Of a stretch of 64,000 nucleotides of DNA, positions 17,693-25,871 are shown one piece after another. The translations under genes and the position numbers were made by a program. The first letter of the stretch is position 1. Every line of letters begins with the position of its first letter. Under the pieces are notes generated by a model. The model had not been told where the DNA came from. It worked only from the letters and a program-made list of their open reading frames with translations, and ran no database searches. This stretch comes from Streptococcus hyointestinalis (lineage in GTDB: Bacteria; Bacillota; Bacilli; Lactobacillales; Streptococcaceae): the NCBI RefSeq assembly GCF_011039275.1, contig NZ_JAAKGB010000001.1, forward strand, positions 1,798,001-1,862,000, in the 5' to 3' direction.

Positions 17693-20428
17693 TTAGTCAA
17701 ATTGGACATAGCGACGTTGTCCACTGCGGCTAACATAGCTCATCCAACGGTGACCGTCTGCATTGAGCACTTTGTCATAGTTAACTTTGTAACCTTTATC
17801 GAGGTAGAAAGCAACAGCACTAGCTGCAGTTGGTTCGTTTTTCACATTAACACGGTTGTCAAAAGTGTAAGAACCTGAACTTGGAAGGTCTGTTTTTGTT
17901 TCAGCTGGTGCACTGGCAGGTGTAGCAGGTGTTGCTTTTCCAACAGAGATGTAGCGACGATTACCGCTACGGCTGATATAAGAAATCCAATTTTGGTTAT
18001 CTGCCACTAGGGTTTTGTCGTAGTTGACAGAATCACCAGCATTGTAGTAAGCAAGCGCTGGGCTTGAAGTTTTTGGTTCATTTTTGATATCTGCTCGTTC
18101 TGTAAAGCGATAAGTGCCTGAACTTGGAAGAGTTGATACAGCTTCTGATTTAGCTGGAGTTGCTGGTTTGGTTTCTTCTTTTTGTGGAGTTTCAACTGTA
18201 GTATTTTCAACTTTGTTGAGAGCAATGTAGCGACGTGTGCCACTGTAGCTAACGTAAGAAATCCAGTTGTAGTCGTCGGCTGTCAACACTTTATCATAGT
18301 TGACATACTCTCCCTTTTTAAACTCAAATTGTACTGGGCTTGAGAGTTTAGCGTCATTACGTACTTCTACTGTATCTGTAAAGGTGTATTTGCCACTTGC
18401 TGGGAGATTTGGTGTTTCTGATTTTGCTTGTGTGCTTGCTTCTGCTTCAACTGTCGTTTTTGTCGCAGCAACACCTTTTAAGCTGCCATCGTTTTGGACA
18501 TAATACAAGTGAGCATTGTATTCACCAGTATTATTTTTGTGGTCGCTAATCTTAACAGCCACCTTGTAATCACCAGAGCTTTGTTTAGTAGCGTCGTACC
18601 AGATGATGTCATCTTGTCCATTTTGGCTTGTCCAAACAGGCACTTTCACCGCTTTGACACCTTGGGTGTCAGAGACATTGCTGACAACAACGTCAAAGCC
18701 TTTAGCAGTCACATTTTCCACCTTGATGTCTCCTGTTACAACACTAGGTTTAGATGTAGTTGCTGCTGTTTCGACTTTGCTGAGTGCAACGTAGCGACGA
18801 GTTCCGCTATTACTCATATAAGATAGCCAGTTGTAGTTATCAGCTGTCAACACTTTGTCGTAGTAGATTTGGTCGCCTTTTCGGAATTCAAACTGTACTG
18901 GACTTGAGAGTTTGGCTTCGTTGTGCACTTGAACAGTATTTGTAAAAACATAGTTACCACTTGCTGGCAAGTTCAAGCTTGCTGGTTTGGTTTCTTCTTT
19001 TTGTTGTGTTTGTGTTTTTGTAGTATCAGCTGTTGCTTTTTCGACTTTGTCAAGTGCTACATAACGACGTGTTCCGCTGTAGCTGACATAAGAAATCCAG
19101 TTGTAGTCATCTGCGGTCAATACTTTATCATAATTGACAGTTTCACCTTTTGTAAACTCAAACTCAACTGGGCTTGAAAGTTTAGCGTCATTGCGGACTT
19201 GTGCTGTGTCTTGGAAAACATAGGTTCCCTTAGCAGCTTGAGGTTTGCGGTTTTTGCTTGTTTCAGTGCTTTCAGCGTCTGTCACTTCTTCAAGAACCTT
19301 AGTGAGTTCTCCTACCTTAGCGTAACGGCGGATACCACTGTAGCTGACGTAAGAAATCCAGCGAGCATTTTCAGCGTCTAAGACCTTGTCATAGTTGACA
19401 TATTCCCCCTTGTTGTAGTAGAAAGAAACGCTACTGTTGGTGCTTGGTGTGGTGTAAACGGCTGTCTTTTCAGTGAAGGTATAGCGACCACTAGCTGGTA
19501 ATTCTGGACCAGTTATAACTTCTTTGACAACTTTGTCTTTAGCTGGTGCTTCGGCAGGTTTGCTTTCTTCCTTAGAAGTATCATCTTTAGTCGCTGCAGT
19601 TGGTGTTTCAGCCTTTTCAGGTGTTTTTACTGTTTCAGGATCACTTGGTTTAGTAGTTGTTGGAGTAGTTACTGGTGTTTCTGTTGGTTTTGCAGGTTCT
19701 GCGACAGTATCAGTTGTACTTGGTTTAGTTGCTGTAGGCGTAGTCGCAGGTGTTTCTGTTTTTGGAGCAGAGTCATCTTTATAGCTAAAGGTTGTACCTG
19801 CTGGTAGACTGTCTTTGTTGGTAATGAAGAAATCTGCGGTTGGTGTTTGTCCTTGGCGGACTGTTTGTGTGCGAACAGTTGGTTCATTCTTATCAGCGTC
19901 TGTTTGTCCAGCGACGGTGTAGTTAACTTTGACTTCGTCTGTTGAGCCGTCTGGGTAAGTGACGACAACTGTTGCTTCTTTGGTGACGTTAGTAGATGTT
20001 TGTGCTGTAGATGTAGCAGCTGGTTGTGTTGCAACATTGCTAGTTGATGTTGCTGCTTCTGATGGTGTAGTTGTGTTTTCTTTAGTTGTTGCTGTTGGTT
20101 GCGCTGGTGTAGCTGTACTTGCAGCTGGTGTGCTTGATACAGCTTGTGCTTGGGTATTGTCAACGACGTTTGTATTTGCCCAAGCTGAGCCTTTAGTTGT
20201 CAAATTATCAAAAGTGACGGTGTTGTCTGGTTGTGTGGATTTGTCAACTACAATTGTTCCACTGTTTTCAACGACAGTTTTTGCGACTGCTGAGTCACTT
20301 GCTGTTGTTTGGTCAGCCTTTGCGACTTGAGCATTTGCCATGTAGGCACAGCCAATCAAGACAGATGCTGCACCAAAGGCGTATTTGCGAATTGAGTAGC
20401 GTTGTTTTTCATTAACTCCATATTTCAT
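17693..20428 (-). CDS. Secreted YSIRK-signal surface protein with six SH3b repeats and a Bsp-like domain
   Basis: The protein has 911 residues. A YSIRK-type signal peptide (QRYSIRKYAFGAASVLIG, cleavage near AKA-D39) sends it to the division septum. Ser/Thr/Pro-rich low complexity follows (40-150 and 220-300), with a Rib-like segment at 150-175 (VVVTYPDGSTDEVKVNY). SH3b (SH3_5) modules lie at about 311-372, 400-462, 487-552, 676-740, 767-832 and 848-911, each with NYDK-x-L and S-Y-S-G-x-R-R-Y. A GBS_Bsp-like domain is at 565-662. There is no LPxTG motif and no catalytic domain, so it is probably held by the SH3b repeats. It resembles Bsp of group B streptococci, linked to cell shape. It has its own promoter downstream of a two-component system. 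Confidence 0.85.
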   Translation of the reverse strand: MKYGVNEKQRYSIRKYAFGAASVLIGCAYMANAQVAKADQTTASDSAVAKTVVENSGTIVVDKSTQPDNTVTFDNLTTKGSAWANTNVVDNTQAQAVSSTPAASTATPAQPTATTKENTTTPSEAATSTSNVATQPAATSTAQTSTNVTKEATVVVTYPDGSTDEVKVNYTVAGQTDADKNEPTVRTQTVRQGQTPTADFFITNKDSLPAGTTFSYKDDSAPKTETPATTPTATKPSTTDTVAEPAKPTETPVTTPTTTKPSDPETVKTPEKAETPTAATKDDTSKEESKPAEAPAKDKVVKEVITGPELPASGRYTFTEKTAVYTTPSTNSSVSFYYNKGEYVNYDKVLDAENARWISYVSYSGIRRYAKVGELTKVLEEVTDAESTETSKNRKPQAAKGTYVFQDTAQVRNDAKLSSPVEFEFTKGETVNYDKVLTADDYNWISYVSYSGTRRYVALDKVEKATADTTKTQTQQKEETKPASLNLPASGNYVFTNTVQVHNEAKLSSPVQFEFRKGDQIYYDKVLTADNYNWLSYMSNSGTRRYVALSKVETAATTSKPSVVTGDIKVENVTAKGFDVVVSNVSDTQGVKAVKVPVWTSQNGQDDIIWYDATKQSSGDYKVAVKISDHKNNTGEYNAHLYYVQNDGSLKGVAATKTTVEAEASTQAKSETPNLPASGKYTFTDTVEVRNDAKLSSPVQFEFKKGEYVNYDKVLTADDYNWISYVSYSGTRRYIALNKVENTTVETPQKEETKPATPAKSEAVSTLPSSGTYRFTERADIKNEPKTSSPALAYYNAGDSVNYDKTLVADNQNWISYISRSGNRRYISVGKATPATPASAPAETKTDLPSSGSYTFDNRVNVKNEPTAASAVAFYLDKGYKVNYDKVLNADGHRWMSYVSRSGQRRYVQFD

Positions 20429-20495
20429 TGTTCTTCTCCTCTATCTGTTAATAAATTGCTGTTACCATACAACGATTAACATCTTTTTCACCTTT

Positions 20496-20524
20496 ATTTT
20501 ACCTCTCTTTGTAACACATGTCAA
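20496..20524 (-). promoter_or_regulatory. Promoter of the YSIRK surface protein gene
   Basis: On the minus strand TTGACA (20524-20519), 17 bp, TAAAAT (20501-20496). The start codon is about 67 nt downstream, with GAGGAG before it. Confidence 0.85.
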
Positions 20525-20628
20525 CACTTATTGTAATAAAGATGAAATATTTTTAATCAACATGATATTTTACCTTTCATCTATTTATTCGTAAAAGAAA
20601 CTAAAAACGTGAACTTTTTTTGAAAAAA

Positions 20629-20658
20629 AACAACTTTCTACGGTAAGAAAGTTGTTTT
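20629..20658 (-). terminator. Terminator of the ABC/two-component operon
   Basis: On the minus strand AACAACTTTC, 7-nt loop, GAAAGTTGTT and T8, immediately after the histidine kinase gene. Confidence 0.88.
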
Positions 20659-21561
20659 TCATGTTATTTGCCAGATAATTTGGAGGCAAAACTCTTCGTC
20701 TGTAGCGTCTAAATGCAGTACGCCTCCTAGCTCTCTTGCAAAACGCTCGACGATAAATAATCCTAAACCGCTTGAAGTGGATGTCTTTGATAGATCTTCC
20801 GAATAAAAGCGCTCCGTTAACCGCTCAATATGAGTAATGGGTGCCTTTAAACCGTTTTTGACAGAAAGGCTAATCTCTTGTGTATTTTTTGAGAGCTCGA
20901 CTGTGAGAAAATCTTGCCCGTGGTTAAGAACATTACCAAAGATATTTTGCAAAAGTCTCTGTAAAACCGCCTGATCAACCATCAACTGGATGTTTTCTTC
21001 AATAACAAGGTGAACTTCTAGACACTTTTCCTCTATGGCACTCTCATACATCAGTAAAGTCTGTAGAATCATCTCACTCACATTTGTCAAGATAGGCTCT
21101 AATTGCAAAGTTCCCTGTAATATACGATAATAATCCATCAGCAAAGTGAGACGCTTGTTGACCGTCTCTAACTGCTGCAAGGTAAAGGTGAACTTATCTC
21201 TAGCGTCTGTATCTAAAAATTCAGTTTTATAGGACAATTGCTGCACGTAACCACTAGCAACTGTCAGAGGTGTACGCAAGTCATGGGTGATATTTTGGAT
21301 AGCGATTTGTAGCTCTTTTTGCTGAGCATGCAATTGCTTTTGCTTGCTTTCTTGATCTTCAAATAATTCATTGACTTGCTCAACTAAAGTTTGAAACTCT
21401 GGCATTTGCTCATGTGTTGTCAAGGTCAATAGCGATTGTGTTTCTCTTTTTTCTAAAATATCTGTATACAGTGTCCTAGTCGCTTGCTTAAAATATCTGT
21501 ATCTAAACACGAAATAGCTAAGGCAGAGCACCAAGACTAAAATGACAAGCCACTCTATCAT
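20659..21561 (-). CDS. Sensor histidine kinase of the ABC-linked two-component system
   Basis: The 300-residue protein has one N-terminal membrane helix (1-20) and no real extracellular domain, then a linker/coiled coil, the HisKA phosphoacceptor His in ITHDLRTPLT, the N box NIFGNVLNHGQ and the G box SSGLGLFIVERFA. Kinases with so little outside the membrane often sense through a partner, here plausibly the ABC transporter encoded upstream. Its start overlaps the regulator stop by 4 nt (ATGA), so translation is coupled. Confidence 0.92.
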   Translation of the reverse strand: MIEWLVILVLVLCLSYFVFRYRYFKQATRTLYTDILEKRETQSLLTLTTHEQMPEFQTLVEQVNELFEDQESKQKQLHAQQKELQIAIQNITHDLRTPLTVASGYVQQLSYKTEFLDTDARDKFTFTLQQLETVNKRLTLLMDYYRILQGTLQLEPILTNVSEMILQTLLMYESAIEEKCLEVHLVIEENIQLMVDQAVLQRLLQNIFGNVLNHGQDFLTVELSKNTQEISLSVKNGLKAPITHIERLTERFYSEDLSKTSTSSGLGLFIVERFARELGGVLHLDATDEEFCLQIIWQIT

Positions 21562-22250
21562 AGATCACGACTTTCTGTTAGACGCACACCAATCCCCCAA
21601 ACAGTTTTGATATACTCTTGTGTCGGGTCTAGCTGATGCAGTTTTTTACGCAGATTACTAAGTTGGGTATTAGGCACATGCTCTTCTGCAAGAAAAGGTT
21701 CTTTCCATACGTTTTCATAGAGTTGGGCTTTGGTAAACACTTTTTGAGGATTTTCGAGTAAAAGCTTAAAAATGTCAAACTCTTTTTTACTCAGAGAGAG
21801 ACTGACAGCTTCCGATCTTATCTCAAATGTCTGAAGATCAAGAGTGATGTTGAGATGTTTTAAGGTATCAGTAGGCTTGTCTGTGCTTGTGTGCGCTAGG
21901 CGCAGCTGAACAGCGATACGAGCACGCAATTCATTCAAATCAAAGGGTTTTGTCACATAGTCATTAGCTCCTGAGAGCAAATATTGACTCACCATTGCTT
22001 TATCATCCAGCGCCGTTACCATGATGATAGGGACATCAGAGAACTGACGAGCTTGCTCTAGCACCTCCTGTCCGCTAAGCCCTGGTAACATAATATCAAG
22101 CAAAACCAAATCAGGCTTTTCTGTCTTTAGATACAATAGTCCTTCTGTTCCTGAGTAAGCCTGAAGTACCTGATAATCGGTGGATAACTCTTCGCATAAT
22201 AATCGCTGAATATCATTATGGTCTTCAATGATGAGAATAGTTGCTGTCAT
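21558..22250 (-). CDS. OmpR-family response regulator
   Basis: The 230-residue protein has a receiver domain (1-120) with the phosphoacceptor Asp in LVLLDIMLPG and the conserved Lys in VTKPFD, and a winged-helix DNA-binding domain (about 130-228; SKKEFDIFKLLLENP). It is the partner of the kinase that overlaps it. Likely targets are its own operon and perhaps the SH3b surface protein downstream, judged only from position. It follows the permease gene by 8 bp. Confidence 0.94.
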   Translation of the reverse strand: MTATILIIEDHNDIQRLLCEELSTDYQVLQAYSGTEGLLYLKTEKPDLVLLDIMLPGLSGQEVLEQARQFSDVPIIMVTALDDKAMVSQYLLSGANDYVTKPFDLNELRARIAVQLRLAHTSTDKPTDTLKHLNITLDLQTFEIRSEAVSLSLSKKEFDIFKLLLENPQKVFTKAQLYENVWKEPFLAEEHVPNTQLSNLRKKLHQLDPTQEYIKTVWGIGVRLTESRDL

Positions 22251-22258
22251 AATCTCCC

Positions 22259-23014
22259 CTACAATGATTGCCGTTTGAAAATCTGAATACTTGCTAAGAA
22301 ACCAACGATAAACAAACCAAACTGCACACCAAGTGTTTTAGCCAACAGAGTGTTATTTGCTAAAATAGACTGGACATTTGATAAAATGGCGTCTACACTG
22401 ACGAACATAATCAAATCATTTTTCAAAAAGAGATAGAGTATAGTGATGATGATAGACCATGTAAAGACAAATACAGTCACTAAAACCGTTGATTTCGTAG
22501 CCACCAACACAACCAAAGCTAGTGTGTAGGCAATCTGGATAACCGCTACTTGTAGTAAAAAGCCTAAAAAGAGATTCAGCCAAGCATCAGTGGATAAATG
22601 TCCCAGCGGCAAGTGGAGACTCGCAATTCCAAAGCTCACTCCGTAGATGAGTAAGCTCTCTACGATATTCAGCAAGAGAAACTCCACCCACTTTGTCACA
22701 ACCAAAAGACCTCTTGAAACTCCGATAGTGATAGTGTTTTTGTATAATTTCTTAGTAAAATCAGTTGCTACAATTATAACAAAAAATGGCAGGTATAAAA
22801 AGTAATAGTTGCTAAAGTTATGGCTGGCGTAAAGCATGGTATCATAAGCCGTTCTTAGGACTACTTGAGGGCTTTCTTCTGCGACACTTGCTCCGATACT
22901 AAATTGTCCACCGCTTGCTGTAAGATAGACAACTCCCAAAATCAAGAGTTGAGCTATCCAGAAACCACGAGAGCGAAAAATTCTAAAATAATCTGCTTTT
23001 ATCAATGCTAACAT
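22259..23014 (-). CDS. ABC transporter permease (ABC-2/BcrB type)
   Basis: The protein has about 251 residues and six membrane helices, begins MLALIKADYFRIFRSRGFW and lacks a large extracellular loop, like the permeases of antimicrobial-peptide or lantibiotic immunity exporters. The frame could start ten codons upstream, but AGGAGGTTTGAT fits the ATG at 23014 and that avoids overlap with the ATPase gene. It works with the ATPase encoded just upstream. The exported compound is unknown. Confidence 0.88.
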   Translation of the reverse strand: MLALIKADYFRIFRSRGFWIAQLLILGVVYLTASGGQFSIGASVAEESPQVVLRTAYDTMLYASHNFSNYYFLYLPFFVIIVATDFTKKLYKNTITIGVSRGLLVVTKWVEFLLLNIVESLLIYGVSFGIASLHLPLGHLSTDAWLNLFLGFLLQVAVIQIAYTLALVVLVATKSTVLVTVFVFTWSIIITILYLFLKNDLIMFVSVDAILSNVQSILANNTLLAKTLGVQFGLFIVGFLASIQIFKRQSL

Positions 23015-23024
23015 ATCAAACCTC

Positions 23025-23936
23025 CTATGCTTTTTCATGAACAATATCGTTAAAGTAAGCCTCTAAATCTTGGCGATGGTAGTAAAGCCCATCAAAATCC
23101 AGATTATCTGAAAGCAACCAGGCAGCAATCGTCTTAATAGAAATATCTGCTGTAAAGATATTGACAACCTCTTCATTAACCACTTTAAAATCATGAATAC
23201 CTTTTTGCTCAAGAAGATACGTTATAGCAGCTGTATTGCTTGACTCAACAACGATATATTCTTGGTTCATGCGGTTAAACTCTTCTTTGGTGAAAGTTCT
23301 CTTAACCTCTCCATCATGGATAATACCAAACTTTGTCGCCACCAAAAACAACTCAGAGAGGATATGGCTAGAGATGATAAAGGTAATACCTAACTCCTCA
23401 TTGAGCTTTAAGATGAGTTTACGCAGGTCAATGATAGCAATAGGGTCTAAACCGTTTAGTGGCTCGTCTAAAATAACAAGGTCTGGTTTAGACAACAATG
23501 CGATAGCCAAGCCTAGTTTTTGCTTCATTCCAAGAGAAAACTTTTTATAAGGTTTTCTTCCTGTATCTTTTAGCCCAACTAAGTCTAAAGTTTCTTGAAT
23601 GACTTTTGGTGCATTGACGATACCACGCAATTTGCAATAATACAAGAGATTGTCCTTAGCGCTTAGGTGGTCAAAAGCGACAGGCATTTCAATCATAGAG
23701 CTTGTTCGCTTGAGCGCTTTATTGTACTGGCTACCTTTTTCCTGTGAAAAGAGGAGGACTTGCCCTGAATCTGCCTGTATCAAATCTGTGATGATTTTTA
23801 AAGTCGTTGTTTTTCCCGCACCATTACGACCAACTAAACCATAAATATCTCCTTTATCAACACGGAGGGAAACATCATGAAGAATGGTTTGATGTCCAAA
23901 TGTTTTTCTGACCTGTTTTAACTCTAGTAGTGCCAT
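23025..23936 (-). CDS. ABC transporter ATP-binding protein (BcrA type)
   Basis: The 303-residue ATPase has Walker A GRNGAGKTT, signature FSLGMKQKLGLA, Walker B LVILDEPLNGLD and a C-terminal extension of about 80 residues typical of BcrA-like drug and bacteriocin exporters. It is the first gene of the operon ATPase-permease-regulator-kinase, which resembles peptide-sensing defence modules. The operon lies between cvpA and mutS2, which are usually adjacent in streptococci. Confidence 0.93.
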   Translation of the reverse strand: MALLELKQVRKTFGHQTILHDVSLRVDKGDIYGLVGRNGAGKTTTLKIITDLIQADSGQVLLFSQEKGSQYNKALKRTSSMIEMPVAFDHLSAKDNLLYYCKLRGIVNAPKVIQETLDLVGLKDTGRKPYKKFSLGMKQKLGLAIALLSKPDLVILDEPLNGLDPIAIIDLRKLILKLNEELGITFIISSHILSELFLVATKFGIIHDGEVKRTFTKEEFNRMNQEYIVVESSNTAAITYLLEQKGIHDFKVVNEEVVNIFTADISIKTIAAWLLSDNLDFDGLYYHRQDLEAYFNDIVHEKA

Positions 23937-24072
23937 ATTTTCCTCTTTCCTTAGCTTTTAATGCTATAACGTTTTCTTTTTATACTTCTATCTTACCCTA
24001 TAAACGTCAGAAAACCCTCTACTATTTCTAAAATATTTCTAAAGTTTTTTGCACTGACGTCTCAATTCGCAA

Positions 24073-24107
24073 AAAAGACCACGCTCTAAGAACATGATCT
24101 TTTCGTC
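24073..24107 (-). terminator. Terminator of zapA-cvpA
   Basis: On the minus strand AAAAGATCATGTTC pairs with GAGCGTGGTCTTTTTT, with some mismatches, then T-rich sequence. It ends the zapA-cvpA transcript before the ABC operon. Confidence 0.65.
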
Positions 24108-24117
24108 ATTATCATCA

Positions 24118-24639
24118 TTATAGCCAGCTGCTTGTCACTAGAGAGGCAATCTGGATGAGAAGGCGGGCTAGGCTGCTAGCTGAGAGGTGATTTTGCAGGC
24201 TTGTCATAGGCACTGTCGCCAAGACAGAAAGCAAAAGCCCCAAGCTTAAAGCACTGACACCTACTGATAAGACACCTCCAGTAATAGCAAAAGGTCTGCT
24301 ATCAAGGCGCTCAAAAGAAAAGAGGTGCATAAAAATCCCAAGCAAGCGCCCAATGCCGTAAACCAGCGCATAAATGCCTACAAAAGCAACCCCAGCGTAA
24401 TAGACATGGTCTAAGTCAAAGATATTGACGGACTTAAAAAAAGCAACGCTGGAGTCTTGAGTAGGATTTGAATAGGGCACCCACAAGGTCAAATGAGACG
24501 CTAAATCCTTAAAGCTCACACTGGCAATAATAAGCGCTAGCAAGCAGACAAAGGTGTAAAAAGCTTGAAGCCCAATCCCTCGGCTATAGCCAATGTAGAA
24601 TGCCCACACTAAAATCAAAAAGAGAAAAACTGTCAGCAT
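24118..24639 (-). CDS. cvpA: CvpA family membrane protein
   Basis: The 173-residue protein has four or five membrane helices and the CvpA layout (FLILVWAFYIGYSRGIGLQ at the start). CvpA proteins are linked to colicin V production and envelope stress in E. coli; the streptococcal role is unclear. The gene is 2 bp from zapA, so the two are cotranscribed. The usual next gene, mutS2, is displaced by about 6.5 kb. Confidence 0.88.
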   Translation of the reverse strand: MLTVFLFLILVWAFYIGYSRGIGLQAFYTFVCLLALIIASVSFKDLASHLTLWVPYSNPTQDSSVAFFKSVNIFDLDHVYYAGVAFVGIYALVYGIGRLLGIFMHLFSFERLDSRPFAITGGVLSVGVSALSLGLLLSVLATVPMTSLQNHLSASSLARLLIQIASLVTSSWL

Positions 24640-24641
24640 GC

Positions 24642-24944
24642 TTATTCTCCATCAGTTTCTTTTGGATTAGCCAGCAGTTTTTGACGTAATTCTTCATTTT
24701 CAGCCTTTAGAGTATCGTAGGCAACCTCACGCTCTAGCTGCATGGATAAAGAATTGATAGCCATTAAAATCGCAATGGTTTCACCGTCTGCTGACGGGAG
24801 TTTTTGCTTAATGTCCTCATACTTTTCCTGAGCGAGATGCTCAACTTCTTCCATAAAAAGGTTGTCTTTTTCTGTGGTTAAGGTGAGTGGCTTATCCCCA
24901 AAAACAAATTTATAACGATTTTTTCCTGTTTGTTTACTTGTCAT
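24642..24944 (-). CDS. zapA: Cell division protein ZapA
   Basis: The protein has about 100 residues: an N-terminal ZapA head (NRYKFVFGDKPLTLTTEKD) and a C-terminal coiled coil (QLEREVAYDTLKAENEELRQKL). ZapA bundles FtsZ filaments at the septum. Two start codons are two codons apart; the second (24944) is better spaced from AAGAGGT, and the first would sit almost on it. In streptococci zapA is commonly divergent from rnhC. Here 4 kb of accessory DNA has come between. Confidence 0.9.
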   Translation of the reverse strand: MTSKQTGKNRYKFVFGDKPLTLTTEKDNLFMEEVEHLAQEKYEDIKQKLPSADGETIAILMAINSLSMQLEREVAYDTLKAENEELRQKLLANPKETDGE

Positions 24945-24990
24945 AGTCATTACCTCTTATTTATTATACCCTAAAACAGGCTTTTCGTAA

Positions 24991-25215
24991 ATTATTCTCA
25001 TAAGGAAAGGAGAGATTATCCAACGTTCCTATACGGATAATCTAGGGGAACAATGCACCTACCAATGCATTGCTCCAGCTCTGCATGGTGGTATCACTTT
25101 CCTAGAAACCAAGGAAGCCGCTCTTAAACGAAAACAAAAATAAGCAGCACCTCAGCTATCTACACAAGCTCAACAAAATTATCCAGAGCCCATGGATGCA
25201 GACGAACCCTTTTAG
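24991..25215 (+). pseudogene. Fragment of an ssb-like gene
   Basis: The plus frame reads K-G-E-I-I-Q-R-S-Y-T-D-N-L-G-E, then I-T-F-L-E-T-K-E, and after a TAA at 25141 continues in the same frame to PEPMDADEPF before TAG at 25213. This matches the second half of the SSB OB fold (xRSYTDNxG...FLESK) and an acidic tail. The start and first half are missing and the centre is scrambled (CTYQCIAPALHGG instead of the YVTEVVAD strand). It is not the chromosomal ssb at 6620. A phage, plasmid or integrative-element origin is likely. Confidence 0.5.
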
Positions 25216-25232
25216 TTTAAAGTGAAGTATTC

Positions 25233-25272
25233 AAAAAAACAGCGCATGAACTATCATGTGCTGGTTTTTGTT
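25233..25272. terminator. Terminator after the small membrane protein gene
   Basis: AACAGCGCATGA, loop CTA, TCATGTGCTGGTT with flanking A and T runs on both strands. It serves the minus-strand gene at 25306. Confidence 0.75.
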
Positions 25273-25305
25273 ATAGCATAAGTATATACTAGTCTATCAT
25301 ATTAG

Positions 25306-25866
25306 TCATCTTGAAAATCGTTTTTCGTACTTTTTATTAAACAACCACTGCAAATTGACTTTAGGTTGCTTTTCGAGTTTGGCTGCCACTGGTTTGATGA
25401 TTTCATCAACATAGCCTTGTGCTTCTTTCCGACGTTGCTCTGAACTGTCACTAAGATCCTTATGTCCCCCTATTTTTTTGTAGAAGTAGCTAATAAACTT
25501 TCCGCTACTTGAAAATAAATAGTAACTATATTGTTCACCTTTTCGTCCCCATATGATGGAAACCTCATATCTTCCTCCATTATCTTCATAAGTTTGTCTA
25601 ACTGCCACAGAATTATCTTTTATAATACTATTATTCCCATCGATATTATATCTTATACCTTTAATCTCAGGCTCTTCTGAAAAATCTAAACCATCTAGTA
25701 TAACCGCCATTTCAGGGTTTGTCCCCTTGGCATGAGGCATGTGCTTGGCATAGTAAAGCTGATAGGTAGCTAAATTATAACTAATATAGATAAATCCTAC
25801 CAAAAATAGAACAAATAAAGTTATCAAAGTAAAGAATAGTGATTTTAAAATAGTCTGTTTTTTCAT
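25306..25866 (-). CDS. Membrane-anchored protein of unknown function
   Basis: The 186-residue protein has one N-terminal membrane helix (about 8-30), then an extracytoplasmic domain with tyrosine-rich strands (SYYLFSSSGKFISYFYKK) and a basic C-terminus. I do not recognise the family. Its ribosome site AGGAGA overlaps the last codons of the upstream GbpC/Spa-type gene, and the gap is only 5 bp, so the two formed one operon with coupled translation. Position directly after a long surface protein would suit an immunity, chaperone or anchoring partner. That is inference only. Confidence 0.6.
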   Translation of the reverse strand: MKKQTILKSLFFTLITLFVLFLVGFIYISYNLATYQLYYAKHMPHAKGTNPEMAVILDGLDFSEEPEIKGIRYNIDGNNSIIKDNSVAVRQTYEDNGGRYEVSIIWGRKGEQYSYYLFSSSGKFISYFYKKIGGHKDLSDSSEQRRKEAQGYVDEIIKPVAAKLEKQPKVNLQWLFNKKYEKRFSR

Positions 25867-25871
25867 CCCTT

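Noticed and set aside
19669..20330. Long frames on both strands within the Thr/Pro/Ala-rich part of the YSIRK gene (164 and 123 codons)
   Set aside because: They arise from low-complexity repeats of the real gene in other frames; their compositions (His/Gln or Val/Ala runs) are typical shadows.
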